From assembly GCA_051881635.1 (NCBI GenBank), contig JBJEQG010000078.1, forward strand, positions 1 to 17,007: a stretch of 17,007 nt of DNA. The letters are read 5' to 3'. Origin of the DNA: JBJEQG01 sp051881635. GTDB taxonomy: Bacteria > Bacillota > Clostridia > Oscillospirales > Acutalibacteraceae. Of this stretch, positions 6,111-13,338 are shown one piece after another. The notes beneath the pieces are model-generated. The model was not told where the DNA came from, did not search any database, and saw only the letters and a program-made list of their open reading frames with translations. The position numbers and the translations under genes were made by a program. The stretch's first letter is position 1. Each line of letters opens with the position of its first letter.

Positions 6111-6117
6111 TGGGGCA

Positions 6118-6139
6118 ATAGTAGACAAATAGTAGACAA
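6118..6139 (+). repeat. Tandem 11-bp repeat, possible integrase arm sites
   Basis: ATAGTAGACAA occurs twice head to tail (6118-6128 and 6129-6139), a spacing of one helical turn. Short direct repeats between an integrase gene and its attachment core are typical arm-type binding sites of the integrase N-terminal domain. This assignment is inference from position and spacing. Confidence 0.5.
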
Positions 6140-6165
6140 AACCGAAAATCCGACAAAACAAAAAA

Positions 6166-6192
6166 ACAAGCCAACTATAAAAATTGGCTTGT
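6166..6192 (-). terminator. Terminator of the tRNA operon
   Basis: ACAAGCCAA (6166-6174) and TTGGCTTGT (6184-6192) form a perfect 9-bp stem. On the minus strand it is followed by seven T, then GTTTTG. It lies 15 bp past the CCA end of tRNA-Thr. If the attachment core is at the tRNA 3' end, this terminator belongs to the inserted element. Confidence 0.85.
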
Positions 6193-6207
6193 TCATGGGC
6201 TTTTTTA

Positions 6208-6247
6208 TGGAGCTGATAACCAGATTCGAACTGGTGACCTCATCCTT
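6208..6247. other. Putative attachment site (attR-like) in the tRNA-Thr 3' end
   Basis: The integrase points at this end of the tRNA gene, and elements of this kind commonly use the T-arm and acceptor 3' half of a tRNA as the crossover core. The tRNA remains intact, as expected when the element carries the matching end. The other att copy is not in the window, so the core limits cannot be set. Confidence 0.45.
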
Positions 6248-6283
6248 ACCAAGGATGCGCTCTGCCGACTGAGCTATACCAGC
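6208..6283 (-). tRNA. tRNA-Thr (anticodon GGT)
   Basis: A complete cloverleaf on the minus strand: acceptor GCTGGTA pairs with TATCAGC, the D stem is GCTC/GAGC, the anticodon stem CATCC/GGATG encloses TTGGTAA (anticodon GGT), and the T arm is ACCAG-TTCGAAT-CTGGT. The 3' CCA is encoded. Last tRNA of a three-gene operon. Confidence 0.97.
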
Positions 6284-6290
6284 AAATAGT

Positions 6291-6313
6291 TTCACCCTCA
6301 TAAAGAGGGTGAA
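6291..6313. repeat. Perfect 9-bp hairpin between tRNA-Asp and tRNA-Thr
   Basis: TTCACCCTC (6291-6299) and GAGGGTGAA (6305-6313) pair perfectly around ATAAA. No U run follows on either strand, so it is more likely a processing or spacing structure in the tRNA precursor than a terminator. Confidence 0.7.
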
Positions 6314-6317
6314 GTAA

Positions 6318-6394
6318 TGGCGACCCGGAACGGGATCGAACCGTCGACCTCTAGCGTGACAGGCTAGCGTTCTAACCAGCTGAACTACCGGGCC
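6318..6394 (-). tRNA. tRNA-Asp (anticodon GTC)
   Basis: Minus strand: acceptor GGCCCGG/CCGGGTC, D stem GTTC/GAAC, anticodon stem CTAGC/GCTAG around CTGTCAC (anticodon GTC), T arm GACGG-TTCGATC-CCGTT, discriminator G and encoded CCA. G73 is the usual Asp identity base. Confidence 0.97.
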
Positions 6395-6424
6395 ATAAAT
6401 TTTAAATCTGTTCCAAGTCATAAG

Positions 6425-6500
6425 TGGCAGGGGCAGAAGGACTTGAACCCTCGGCACGCGGTTTTGGAGACCGCTGCTCTACCAACTGAGCTATACCCCT
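6425..6500 (-). tRNA. tRNA-Trp (anticodon CCA)
   Basis: Minus strand: acceptor AGGGGTA/TGCCCCT, D stem GCTC/GAGC, anticodon stem GCGGT/ACCGC around CTCCAAA (anticodon CCA), T arm GAGGG-TTCAAGT-CCTTC, discriminator G and encoded CCA. First gene of the operon, right behind the promoter. Confidence 0.97.
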
Positions 6501-6524
6501 ATATTTCTCAATATTGTATTTAAG

Positions 6525-6553
6525 ATTATAGCACTCTTTGATAACATTGTCAA
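6525..6553 (-). promoter_or_regulatory. Perfect consensus promoter of the tRNA operon
   Basis: On the minus strand TTGACA (6548-6553) and TATAAT (6525-6530) are separated by exactly 17 bp. It lies 24 bp upstream of tRNA-Trp and drives Trp-Asp-Thr. Confidence 0.93.
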
Positions 6554-6580
6554 GCCTTTAATCAAAAATTATATAAATAA

Positions 6581-6612
6581 ACCGCCATGAACGGAAAAAA
6601 GTCCATGACGGT
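6581..6612 (-). terminator. Terminator of the ABC exporter operon
   Basis: On the minus strand ACCGTCATGGAC and GTTCATGGCGGT pair over 12 bp with two G-U pairs around a T-rich loop, followed by TTTATTTATAT. It starts 15 bp past the stop at 6628. Confidence 0.8.
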
Positions 6613-6627
6613 ATTATTAAAAAAGAA

Positions 6628-8499
6628 TTATGTGTTGACGAACTGGCTGTTGTAGAGGTTGGCGTAAAAGCCGTTCTTTGACATCAACTCATCATGACTG
6701 CCCTGTTCAACAATATCGCCGTTGTTCATGACCAAAATACAGTCGGCGTTGCGTATTGTGCTGAGACGGTGGGCAATAATAAAGCTTGTTCTGCCTTTCA
6801 TCAGATTATCCATTGCCTTTTGAATAAGAACTTCGGTGCGTGTATCGACAGAGCTTGTTGCCTCGTCCAAAATCAAAACTTTCGGGTCGGACAAAATGGT
6901 TCTTGCAATCGTCAGAAGCTGTTTTTGTCCCTGAGATACATTGTTTGCCTCTTCATTCAAAACCATATTGTATTCACCCGGAAGGGTATGAATAAAGTGG
7001 TCTGCCTGTGCTGCTTTTGCCGCCGCAATAACTTCCTCGTCCGTTGCGTCCAGATTGCCGTATCTTATATTATCCATGATACTTCCGCTATACAGCCATG
7101 TATCCTGTAATACCATGCCGAAAATTGAACGGAGGTCTTTTCTCTTGAAGTCACGAATATCATATCCGTCTACCAAAATCGCACCTTCATTGACATCATA
7201 GAAACGCATGAGCAACTTTACAATCGTTGTTTTACCCGCACCTGTCGGCCCTACAATCGCAATCTTCTGTCCCGATTTAATATTTGCACAGAAATCATTA
7301 ATGATGATTTTGTCGGGATTATAGCCGAAATGCACATGGGCAAACTGTACACTGCCGTCAATATGAATATTCAGCTCGGTATCCTTTTCATCTGTCGTAT
7401 TAACCGTAATGGGGTGTTCGCTTTCCGCTGTTTCCTCTTCCTCGTTAAGAAATTCAAAAACACGCTCTGCCGCTGCCGCCGTCTGCTGTAAAATATTGGA
7501 GATATTTGCAACCTGCGTAATCGGCTGATTGAACTGCCGTACATACTGAATAAACGCCTGAATGTCACCTATGGCAAGACCGTTGTTGACCGCAAGATAA
7601 CCGCCAAGAATACAAATCGCAACATAGCCAAGATTTGCGATAAAATTCATGATTGGCATCATAATTCCCGAATAGAACTGCGATTTCCACGCCGATGTAT
7701 AGAGTTGGTCATTGTATTCCTCAAAGGTTTCGATTGAGGCCTGTTCGCCGTTAAAGGCTTTCATAACGGTATGACCGCCATACATTTCCTCAATATGACC
7801 GTTGACCTTTCCAAGATATTTCTGTTGGTCTTTAAAACGCTTTTGGGATTTTGAAACAATAAACAACACAAAGATAAACGAAACCGGCACTGTCACCAAC
7901 GCAACAAGCGTCAACTGCCAACTGATTGAGAACATCATAATCAGAATACCGACAAGCTGTGTTACAGATGTGATAATCTGCGTAATGCTCTGGTTCAGCG
8001 TTTGGCTGAGTGTGTCAATATCGTTTGTAATTCTCGAAAGGACTTCGCCATGACTGACCCTGTCATAGTATTTCAATGGCAAACGGTTGATTTTCCTTGA
8101 AATGTCCCGTCTGAGGTTATAAGTCAGTTTCATGGAAACATTCGTCATGATAAAGCCCTGAATGTAGGCACAAATCGCACTTACGGCATAAATGCCCACA
8201 AGCCACAGCAAAATCTGACCAATTCCCGCAAAATCAATTCCGTTTCCCGTTCCCGTAAAACTGCCCATAAGACCTTCGGCAAGAAGTGTTGTTGCGTTTC
8301 CGAGAATTTTCGGTCCGATAATCATAAAGACAACGGACGCAACGGCAAAAAACATAACCACCAGAATGCTGAATTTATAATTGCCGATGTATTTCATAAA
8401 CTGCCTGAAAGTTCCCTTAAAGTCCTTTGCCTTTTCTCCGGACATAACGCCGTGAGGACCGTGTGGACCGTTAGGACCTTTTGGTTTTTGTTCACTCAT
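6628..8499 (-). CDS. ABC exporter subunit with canonical Walker B, 623 aa
   Basis: Half-transporter of the type IV exporter fold (MdlB/BmrD/LmrD-like): six membrane segments (about residues 42-62, 95-117, 172-192, 195-217, 280-304 and a less clear sixth), then an ATPase domain from about 380. Walker A is GPTGAGKTT (417-425), Q-loop Gln465, Walker B VLILDE with catalytic Glu546, H-loop His577. The ABC signature is altered to VSQGQ (521-525). The partner gene ends 14 bp upstream. The start is the ATG at 8499, with AGGAGG 9 bases upstream; a GTG directly before it is less well spaced. The N-terminus carries a small Gly-Pro-His repeat (GPNGPHGPHG). Probably exports drugs, lipids or peptides; the substrate cannot be read from sequence. 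Confidence 0.93.
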   Translation of the reverse strand: MSEQKPKGPNGPHGPHGVMSGEKAKDFKGTFRQFMKYIGNYKFSILVVMFFAVASVVFMIIGPKILGNATTLLAEGLMGSFTGTGNGIDFAGIGQILLWLVGIYAVSAICAYIQGFIMTNVSMKLTYNLRRDISRKINRLPLKYYDRVSHGEVLSRITNDIDTLSQTLNQSITQIITSVTQLVGILIMMFSISWQLTLVALVTVPVSFIFVLFIVSKSQKRFKDQQKYLGKVNGHIEEMYGGHTVMKAFNGEQASIETFEEYNDQLYTSAWKSQFYSGIMMPIMNFIANLGYVAICILGGYLAVNNGLAIGDIQAFIQYVRQFNQPITQVANISNILQQTAAAAERVFEFLNEEEETAESEHPITVNTTDEKDTELNIHIDGSVQFAHVHFGYNPDKIIINDFCANIKSGQKIAIVGPTGAGKTTIVKLLMRFYDVNEGAILVDGYDIRDFKRKDLRSIFGMVLQDTWLYSGSIMDNIRYGNLDATDEEVIAAAKAAQADHFIHTLPGEYNMVLNEEANNVSQGQKQLLTIARTILSDPKVLILDEATSSVDTRTEVLIQKAMDNLMKGRTSFIIAHRLSTIRNADCILVMNNGDIVEQGSHDELMSKNGFYANLYNSQFVNT

Positions 8500-8513
8500 C
8501 ACTTATCCCTCCT

Positions 8514-10748
8514 TTATTCCAATTCGCTCGACTTCAACTGCGACAGGGCAATTTCCTTATATTCGGCACAGGTCTTTAAGAGTTCCTTGTGCGTTCCCTT
8601 GCCGACAATCCTGCCCTCGTCCAAAACGATAATCTGTTCCGCATTCATAATCGTGCTTATACGCTGTGCGACAATCAGAACGGTTGCGTTTCCCGTATAT
8701 TTTTTTAACGCTTTACGCAAAGCCGCATCTGTCTTGAAATCCAATGCCGAAAAACTGTCATCAAAGATATAAACGGGGGCTTGCTTTACCAATGCTCTCG
8801 CAATCGCCAAACGCTGTTTCTGACCGCCGGATACATTCGTACCGCCCTGTGCAATCGGTGTCTGATACTTTTCGGGTTTGGTGTCGATAAATTCTTCTGC
8901 CTGTGCAACAGCAGCGGCGGTCTGAATTTCCTTGTCCGTTGCGTCATGTTTGCCGTAACGCAGGTTGGAGGCAATATCACCCGTAAACAATACGCCCTTT
9001 TGCGGCACAAAGCCGATATTCTCCCTCAAATCATGCTGGCTTAAATCACGGACATCAATGCCATCAAAGGTAATTTTGCCCTCCGTAGTATCGTAAAAAC
9101 GGGGAATAAGATTAACCAAAGTCGATTTACCCGAACCGGTTGAACCGATAAACGCCGTTGTTTGTCCGGGTTTTGCCGTAAAGCTGATGTCCGTCAAAAC
9201 ATTTTCTCCCGCATCTTCATATTTGAATGAAACATGGTCGAACACAATTTCACCCTCGACTTTTTCGGGGAACTTTGTCGGATTTTCTTTATCCTTAACG
9301 GAATTTTCGCACTCCAAAACATCAGCAATACGCACCGCCGAAACGGCTGCACGGGGTACCATGATAAACATCATCGCAATAACAAGGAACGCCATAATAA
9401 TCATCATGGAATACTGAATAAACGCCATCATGTCGCCAATCTGCATACTGCCCTGTTCAATACGGTGCGAGGCAACCCATACAATCAAAAGCGACACGCT
9501 GTTCATGACAAGCATCATGGCAGGCATGAGGAAAGTCATAACACGATTGATAAACAGATTGACTTTTGTCAGGTCCTTGTTTGCCTCGTCAAAACGCTCT
9601 TCCTCATGTTCCTCCGTACCAAAAGCACGGATAACCATCATACCGCTTAAACTCTCTCTTGTTACAAGGTTCAGACGGTCGATTAACTTCTGTACTTTAT
9701 TAAACTTCGGTAATGCAATACAGCATACAACCAACAGAATACCAATCAGAACAACAACAGCCAAAGCGATAATCCATGTCATGGAAACCGCACTTGTCAA
9801 CGCCATTACAATTCCGCCTATTCCGACAATCGGGGCATAAAATATCATTCTCAGTGACATTGTAATCAGCATTTGGACTTGCGTAATATCGTTTGTTGTA
9901 CGGGTAATCAATGAAGCGGTGGAGAATTTGTCAAATTCATTGCTCGAAAAATACTCAATCTTTTCAAACAAATCTTTGCGGAGCTTTTTGGCAACGCCCG
10001 CACCGACAACGGACGCAATCAGACCAACCAAAATTGCACAAACGGCACTTCCCAATGTAATCAGCACCATAAATGCACCGATACGGAAAATATAGGCGGA
10101 CTGAATACCCGAAACGGAAATTCCGACTTCTTCATAGAACATCTTTACAAAACTCCGTCCAACGGAATTTGAAATGGTTTCATCGGAATTAACCGCCTTT
10201 TCACGGGCTTTCTGTATCGTTTCCTGCGGCAACATATTCAGCAACGGCTGTACTTGATAAAGCTTTGTTAAATCAACATCGGTAATACTTGTGCTGTCCG
10301 TATTAACGGAAGAATTTTCTTTGGAAAAATCCCGCATAACGGATACAAAAGTCATAAGGGCATTTCCAAAAATACGGTCTAAATCTTCCCTTGTCGTATT
10401 GCCAAGATTATCTTTCAGAACATAAACGCTCGCCGTTTCGTCATTCAGATAGGAATACTTTTCCTTATAGGTCTTGTAATCCTCAGATTGAGCCGTAATT
10501 TGTTTATAACAGCTATCAACCGTTTTTTTCTCATCAGCCGTCATAAAGGTTTTTACAAGCGTCATGCCGTTTTCGCTGATGGCTTCGGGAGAACTGTTTT
10601 CGATACCTGAATACTGAATACCGACATTGACAATATCGGACATCAGGTTCGGCAAATTTAATTCCGCCATGCCCTGTCCGAAAAGGAACAAAACGGCAAG
10701 CAAAATTAAACCGATATACGGTTTCAGATATTTTTTCAGCCTAAACAT
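8514..10748 (-). CDS. ABC exporter subunit with degenerate ATP site, 744 aa
   Basis: Partner half-transporter (BmrC/TM287-like). TM1 (about residues 12-32) and TM2 (221-247) are separated by an unusually large outside loop of about 185 mostly polar residues (35-215), which accounts for the extra length. The ATPase domain starts near 498: Walker A GSTGSGKST (535-543), Q583, intact signature VSGGQ (639-643). The catalytic glutamate after Walker B is Asp664 (IFDDSFSAL) and the H-loop His is Gln695 (VAQRIST), so its own site cannot hydrolyse normally. Start is the ATG at 10748, with AGAGGTG upstream. First gene of the operon, behind a consensus promoter and TetR-like palindrome. The AGGAGG for the next gene directly follows its stop. 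Confidence 0.93.
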   Translation of the reverse strand: MFRLKKYLKPYIGLILLAVLFLFGQGMAELNLPNLMSDIVNVGIQYSGIENSSPEAISENGMTLVKTFMTADEKKTVDSCYKQITAQSEDYKTYKEKYSYLNDETASVYVLKDNLGNTTREDLDRIFGNALMTFVSVMRDFSKENSSVNTDSTSITDVDLTKLYQVQPLLNMLPQETIQKAREKAVNSDETISNSVGRSFVKMFYEEVGISVSGIQSAYIFRIGAFMVLITLGSAVCAILVGLIASVVGAGVAKKLRKDLFEKIEYFSSNEFDKFSTASLITRTTNDITQVQMLITMSLRMIFYAPIVGIGGIVMALTSAVSMTWIIALAVVVLIGILLVVCCIALPKFNKVQKLIDRLNLVTRESLSGMMVIRAFGTEEHEEERFDEANKDLTKVNLFINRVMTFLMPAMMLVMNSVSLLIVWVASHRIEQGSMQIGDMMAFIQYSMMIIMAFLVIAMMFIMVPRAAVSAVRIADVLECENSVKDKENPTKFPEKVEGEIVFDHVSFKYEDAGENVLTDISFTAKPGQTTAFIGSTGSGKSTLVNLIPRFYDTTEGKITFDGIDVRDLSQHDLRENIGFVPQKGVLFTGDIASNLRYGKHDATDKEIQTAAAVAQAEEFIDTKPEKYQTPIAQGGTNVSGGQKQRLAIARALVKQAPVYIFDDSFSALDFKTDAALRKALKKYTGNATVLIVAQRISTIMNAEQIIVLDEGRIVGKGTHKELLKTCAEYKEIALSQLKSSELE

Positions 10749-10782
10749 TTTTTACACCTCTTTTGAAAAATTCTATAAAATT

Positions 10783-10798
10783 CCGACCAATCGGTCAG
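10783..10798. promoter_or_regulatory. TetR-type operator-like palindrome
   Basis: CCGACC and GGTCAG flank AATC, an inverted repeat with one mismatch in the arms. GACC/GGTC cores like this are typical of TetR/AcrR-family operators. It lies about 10-25 bp after the -10 box of the exporter promoter, so a bound repressor would block initiation. No TetR gene is in the window. Confidence 0.55.
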
Positions 10799-10808
10799 TT
10801 TATCCATA

Positions 10809-10837
10809 ATTATATTCTTGTTGAAATTATTAGTCAA
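10809..10837 (-). promoter_or_regulatory. Consensus promoter of the ABC exporter operon
   Basis: On the minus strand TTGACT (10832-10837), 17 bp spacer, TATAAT (10809-10814). It lies about 60 bp upstream of the 744-aa subunit start. Confidence 0.88.
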
Positions 10838-10915
10838 GCACATTTTTTTGAACAGAATTAAAACAATAATCTAATTTTCAAAAATATAAATTCCGCTTTA
10901 AAATCCATATTTGTA

Positions 10916-10944
10916 TTGACATTTTCAGACTCATAATGTATCGT
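10916..10944 (+). promoter_or_regulatory. Probable promoter of the amino-acid ABC/ogg operon
   Basis: A perfect TTGACA (10916-10921) is followed after 17 bp by TATCGT (10939-10944), a moderate -10. The leader to the start codon at 11001 is about 50 bases, too short for a riboswitch, and shows no strong structure. Confidence 0.55.
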
Positions 10945-11000
10945 AATAATGTACTAATTTTTTATAGATTTAGCATAATAAATTGTTAAAGGAGAATACT

Positions 11001-12521
11001 ATGAAAAAAAAGATGAAAAAGCTAATGATATTTTTGCTTGTCGTTAGCACCTTAATTGTAACCTTTCAGTCCTTAATCTGTTCGGCGGCAAACGACAGGG
11101 AATATTTCACAATAGGCTTTGATGCGGAATTTCCGCCATACGGCTATATGGAGGACGGGGAATATGTTGGCTTTGACATTGACCTCGCACAGGAGGTCTG
11201 TAACCGTAAAGGCTGGATACTGAAAAAACAGCCTATCGAATGGAACTCTAAGGATATGGAATTAAAATCAGGCTCTATCGACTGTATCTGGAACGGATTT
11301 ACCGTAAACGGCAGAGAGTCAAAATACACTTGGAGTACACCGTACATAGACAACTCTCAGGTTGTCATCGTAAAGGCGGATTCCGACATCAAAAATCTTT
11401 CCGACCTCGCGGGAAAAATCGTTGCCGTACAGACGGACAGCTCCGCCCTTGCGGCTTTGACGGGCGAAAAAGCCACGAAAGAAAACATTAAATTAGCTCA
11501 GTCGTTTGCGGAACTTCAACAGGTTGGTGATTATAACAGTGCGTTTATGAATCTTGAATCAGGTGCGGTTCAGGCTGTCTGTATGGATATTGGCGTTGCA
11601 AAATATGAAATAAAATCCCGTGGAAATAAGTTTGTTATGCTTGAAACACGACTCTCCTCCGAAAAATATGCCGTTGGATTTCAGCTTGGAAATACCGAGC
11701 TTCGTAATGAAGTTCAGGGGGTATTGCTTGAAATGCTTGCAGACGGTACATTTGAGGAAATTGCAAAAAAGTGGGGATTGGAGGATAGTATATGCCTCTC
11801 GGCAAATGATAAATATATAGACATCACGGAAGAAAACAAAAATACTTCAAAGTCAGATAAAGATTACTTTCAGGAATTACTGCAAATAACATTACAGTTA
11901 CTGAACGGATTACTCGCAACACTGACGATATTTGCCCTCACTCTGATTTTTGCACTTCCTCTCGGACTGCTTGTTGCGGCAGGAAGAATGTGTAAGATTG
12001 CACCCGTAAGGTGGCTTATAAAAATTTATATTTCGATTGTCAGAGGAACACCTCTCATGCTCCAATTATTGGTTGTGTTCTTTGGACCGTATTACATTTT
12101 CGGGATAGACCTTTCTTCAAGCTACCGTTTCTATGCCGTTATCATAGGATTTTCGATTAACTATGCCGCATATTTTGCCGAGATATACCGTTCCGGTATT
12201 CAAGCCGTTCCGAGAGGACAGTATGAGGCGTGTACGGTTCTCGGATACAGCAAGGCACAAACTTTCTTTAAAATCGTTTTTCCGCAAATGGTAAAGAACA
12301 TTATTCCGTCAATAACAAATGAGGTTATTACCCTTGTAAAGGATACATCTCTTGCATTCGCACTTTCATATACGGAAATGTTTACTATTGCAAAACAGAT
12401 TTCCGCAGCAAAAACCATGATTATGCCGTTATTCATAGCCGGTCTGTTCTACTACATCTTCAATTTTATTGTTGCGTTTATCATGGAAAGAATCGAAAAA
12501 AAGTTAAACTATTACAAGTAA
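11001..12521 (+). CDS. Fused amino-acid-binding protein/permease of an ABC importer, 506 aa
   Basis: One polypeptide carries two parts of a polar amino-acid importer. Residues 1-28 are a signal/anchor (MKKKMKKLMIFLLVV...). Residues about 34-262 are a type II periplasmic-binding-protein domain: FDAEFPPYGYM, GFDIDLAQEV, the ligand Arg in GRESKYTWSTPY (Arg105) and the ligand Asp in MDIGVAKY (Asp196). Residues about 290-500 are a HisM/GlnP-type permease with several membrane helices and the EAA coupling loop EACTVLGYSKAQTFFKIVFP (409-428). Such fusions are known in Gram-positives and tether the binder to its permease. Start is the ATG at 11001, with AAAGGAG 7 bases upstream; an upstream TTG is rejected. 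The ATPase gene follows after 12 bp. The exact amino acid is not determinable. Confidence 0.93.
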   Translation: MKKKMKKLMIFLLVVSTLIVTFQSLICSAANDREYFTIGFDAEFPPYGYMEDGEYVGFDIDLAQEVCNRKGWILKKQPIEWNSKDMELKSGSIDCIWNGFTVNGRESKYTWSTPYIDNSQVVIVKADSDIKNLSDLAGKIVAVQTDSSALAALTGEKATKENIKLAQSFAELQQVGDYNSAFMNLESGAVQAVCMDIGVAKYEIKSRGNKFVMLETRLSSEKYAVGFQLGNTELRNEVQGVLLEMLADGTFEEIAKKWGLEDSICLSANDKYIDITEENKNTSKSDKDYFQELLQITLQLLNGLLATLTIFALTLIFALPLGLLVAAGRMCKIAPVRWLIKIYISIVRGTPLMLQLLVVFFGPYYIFGIDLSSSYRFYAVIIGFSINYAAYFAEIYRSGIQAVPRGQYEACTVLGYSKAQTFFKIVFPQMVKNIIPSITNEVITLVKDTSLAFALSYTEMFTIAKQISAAKTMIMPLFIAGLFYYIFNFIVAFIMERIEKKLNYYK

Positions 12522-12533
12522 GAAGGTAAATAT

Positions 12534-13298
12534 ATGAATCTGTTAGAGGTTAAAAACATACAAAAAAGCTTCGGGGATTTACAGGTCCTTAAAGACATAA
12601 GCCTTTCTGTCAGGGAAAAAGAGGTTGTTTCAATACTCGGTCCGTCAGGCTCGGGTAAATCAACATTTTTGAGATGCATAACCTTTCTCGAAAAAATTGA
12701 CGGGGGAAGTATGAGTTTTTGCGGGGAAGATGCCGTCAATTCCGAGAGCGGCTCTCCCGTTTACGCAAACAAAAACAAGATGAAGGAGATACAGAGTTAT
12801 TTCGGACTTGTCTTTCAAAATTTCAACCTGTTTCCGCATTATTCCGTCATGAAGAATATATGCGACGCTCCAATTCATGTTCAGAAAAGAGATAAACATG
12901 AGGTTGAAAAGGAAGCGGAGGAACTGCTGAAAAAAATGGGGCTTGCCGATAAAAAAGATTACTACCCGTATCAGCTTTCGGGCGGTCAGCAACAAAGAAT
13001 TGCAATCGCAAGAGCGTTGGCGATGAAACCCAAAATGCTTTTTTTTGATGAGCCAACATCAGCACTCGACCCTGAACTTACGGCTGAAATTTTGAAGGTT
13101 CTCAAAAGTTTAGCCGAAGAAAAAATGACAATGGTAATTGTCACGCATGAAATTGATTTTGCGAGGAGTATTTCCGACAGAGTTATATTCATGGACAAAG
13201 GGCTTATCGTTGAAGAAGGTTCGCCGAAAGAAGTCATTGACAACCCCAAAAATGAACGCACACAGGCTTTTCTGAAAAAAATGAAAGCTGAAATTTAA
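12534..13298 (+). CDS. Polar amino-acid ABC transporter ATPase (GlnQ/HisP family), 254 aa
   Basis: Powers the importer encoded just upstream. All motifs are intact: Walker A GPSGSGKST (36-44), Q-loop Gln95 in VFQNFNLFPH, signature LSGGQQQR (148-155), Walker B MLFFDEP with Asp172 and Glu173, D-loop SALDP, H-loop His205 in VTHEIDFA. The LFPH motif and the C-terminal ERTQAFL are typical of the GlnQ/HisP/ArtP group. Length is normal. The ATG at 12534 has AGAAGG 7 bases upstream. It lies 12 bp after the permease fusion and 40 bp before the glycosylase start, with no terminator in between, so all three genes are probably one operon. Confidence 0.95.
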   Translation: MNLLEVKNIQKSFGDLQVLKDISLSVREKEVVSILGPSGSGKSTFLRCITFLEKIDGGSMSFCGEDAVNSESGSPVYANKNKMKEIQSYFGLVFQNFNLFPHYSVMKNICDAPIHVQKRDKHEVEKEAEELLKKMGLADKKDYYPYQLSGGQQQRIAIARALAMKPKMLFFDEPTSALDPELTAEILKVLKSLAEEKMTMVIVTHEIDFARSISDRVIFMDKGLIVEEGSPKEVIDNPKNERTQAFLKKMKAEI

Positions 13299-13338
13299 TC
13301 GTGCCTAACACAAATGAAAACAGGGGGTAATGCCAAAC

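Larger units (their letters stand above)
1..6210. mobile_element. Right-hand part of an integrated element (IME/satellite-like) next to tRNA-Thr
   Basis: A tyrosine integrase, an excisionase-like HTH protein, an SF3/D5-type helicase, a ribbon-helix-helix regulator and several small unrecognised genes lie together, immediately outside the 3' end of a tRNA-Thr gene. This is the classic layout of a tRNA-targeted integrative element. The cluster is AT-rich and repeat-rich, unlike the housekeeping genes to its right. No relaxase, conjugation, capsid or terminase gene is visible, so the class (mobilizable element, plasmid-like element or phage satellite) cannot be decided. The left end was not found; I saw no second copy of the tRNA 3' end within the window. 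The right boundary is inferred from the tRNA. Confidence 0.75.

Noticed and set aside
6078..6457. Protein-coding frames across the tRNA cluster
   Set aside because: They are shadows over three complete tRNA genes, the terminators and the integrase gene end.
9187..9840. Overlapping antisense frames of up to 138 codons inside the exporter gene
   Set aside because: They lie opposite conserved ABC transporter sequence, lack ribosome binding sites, and the sense strand fully explains the region.
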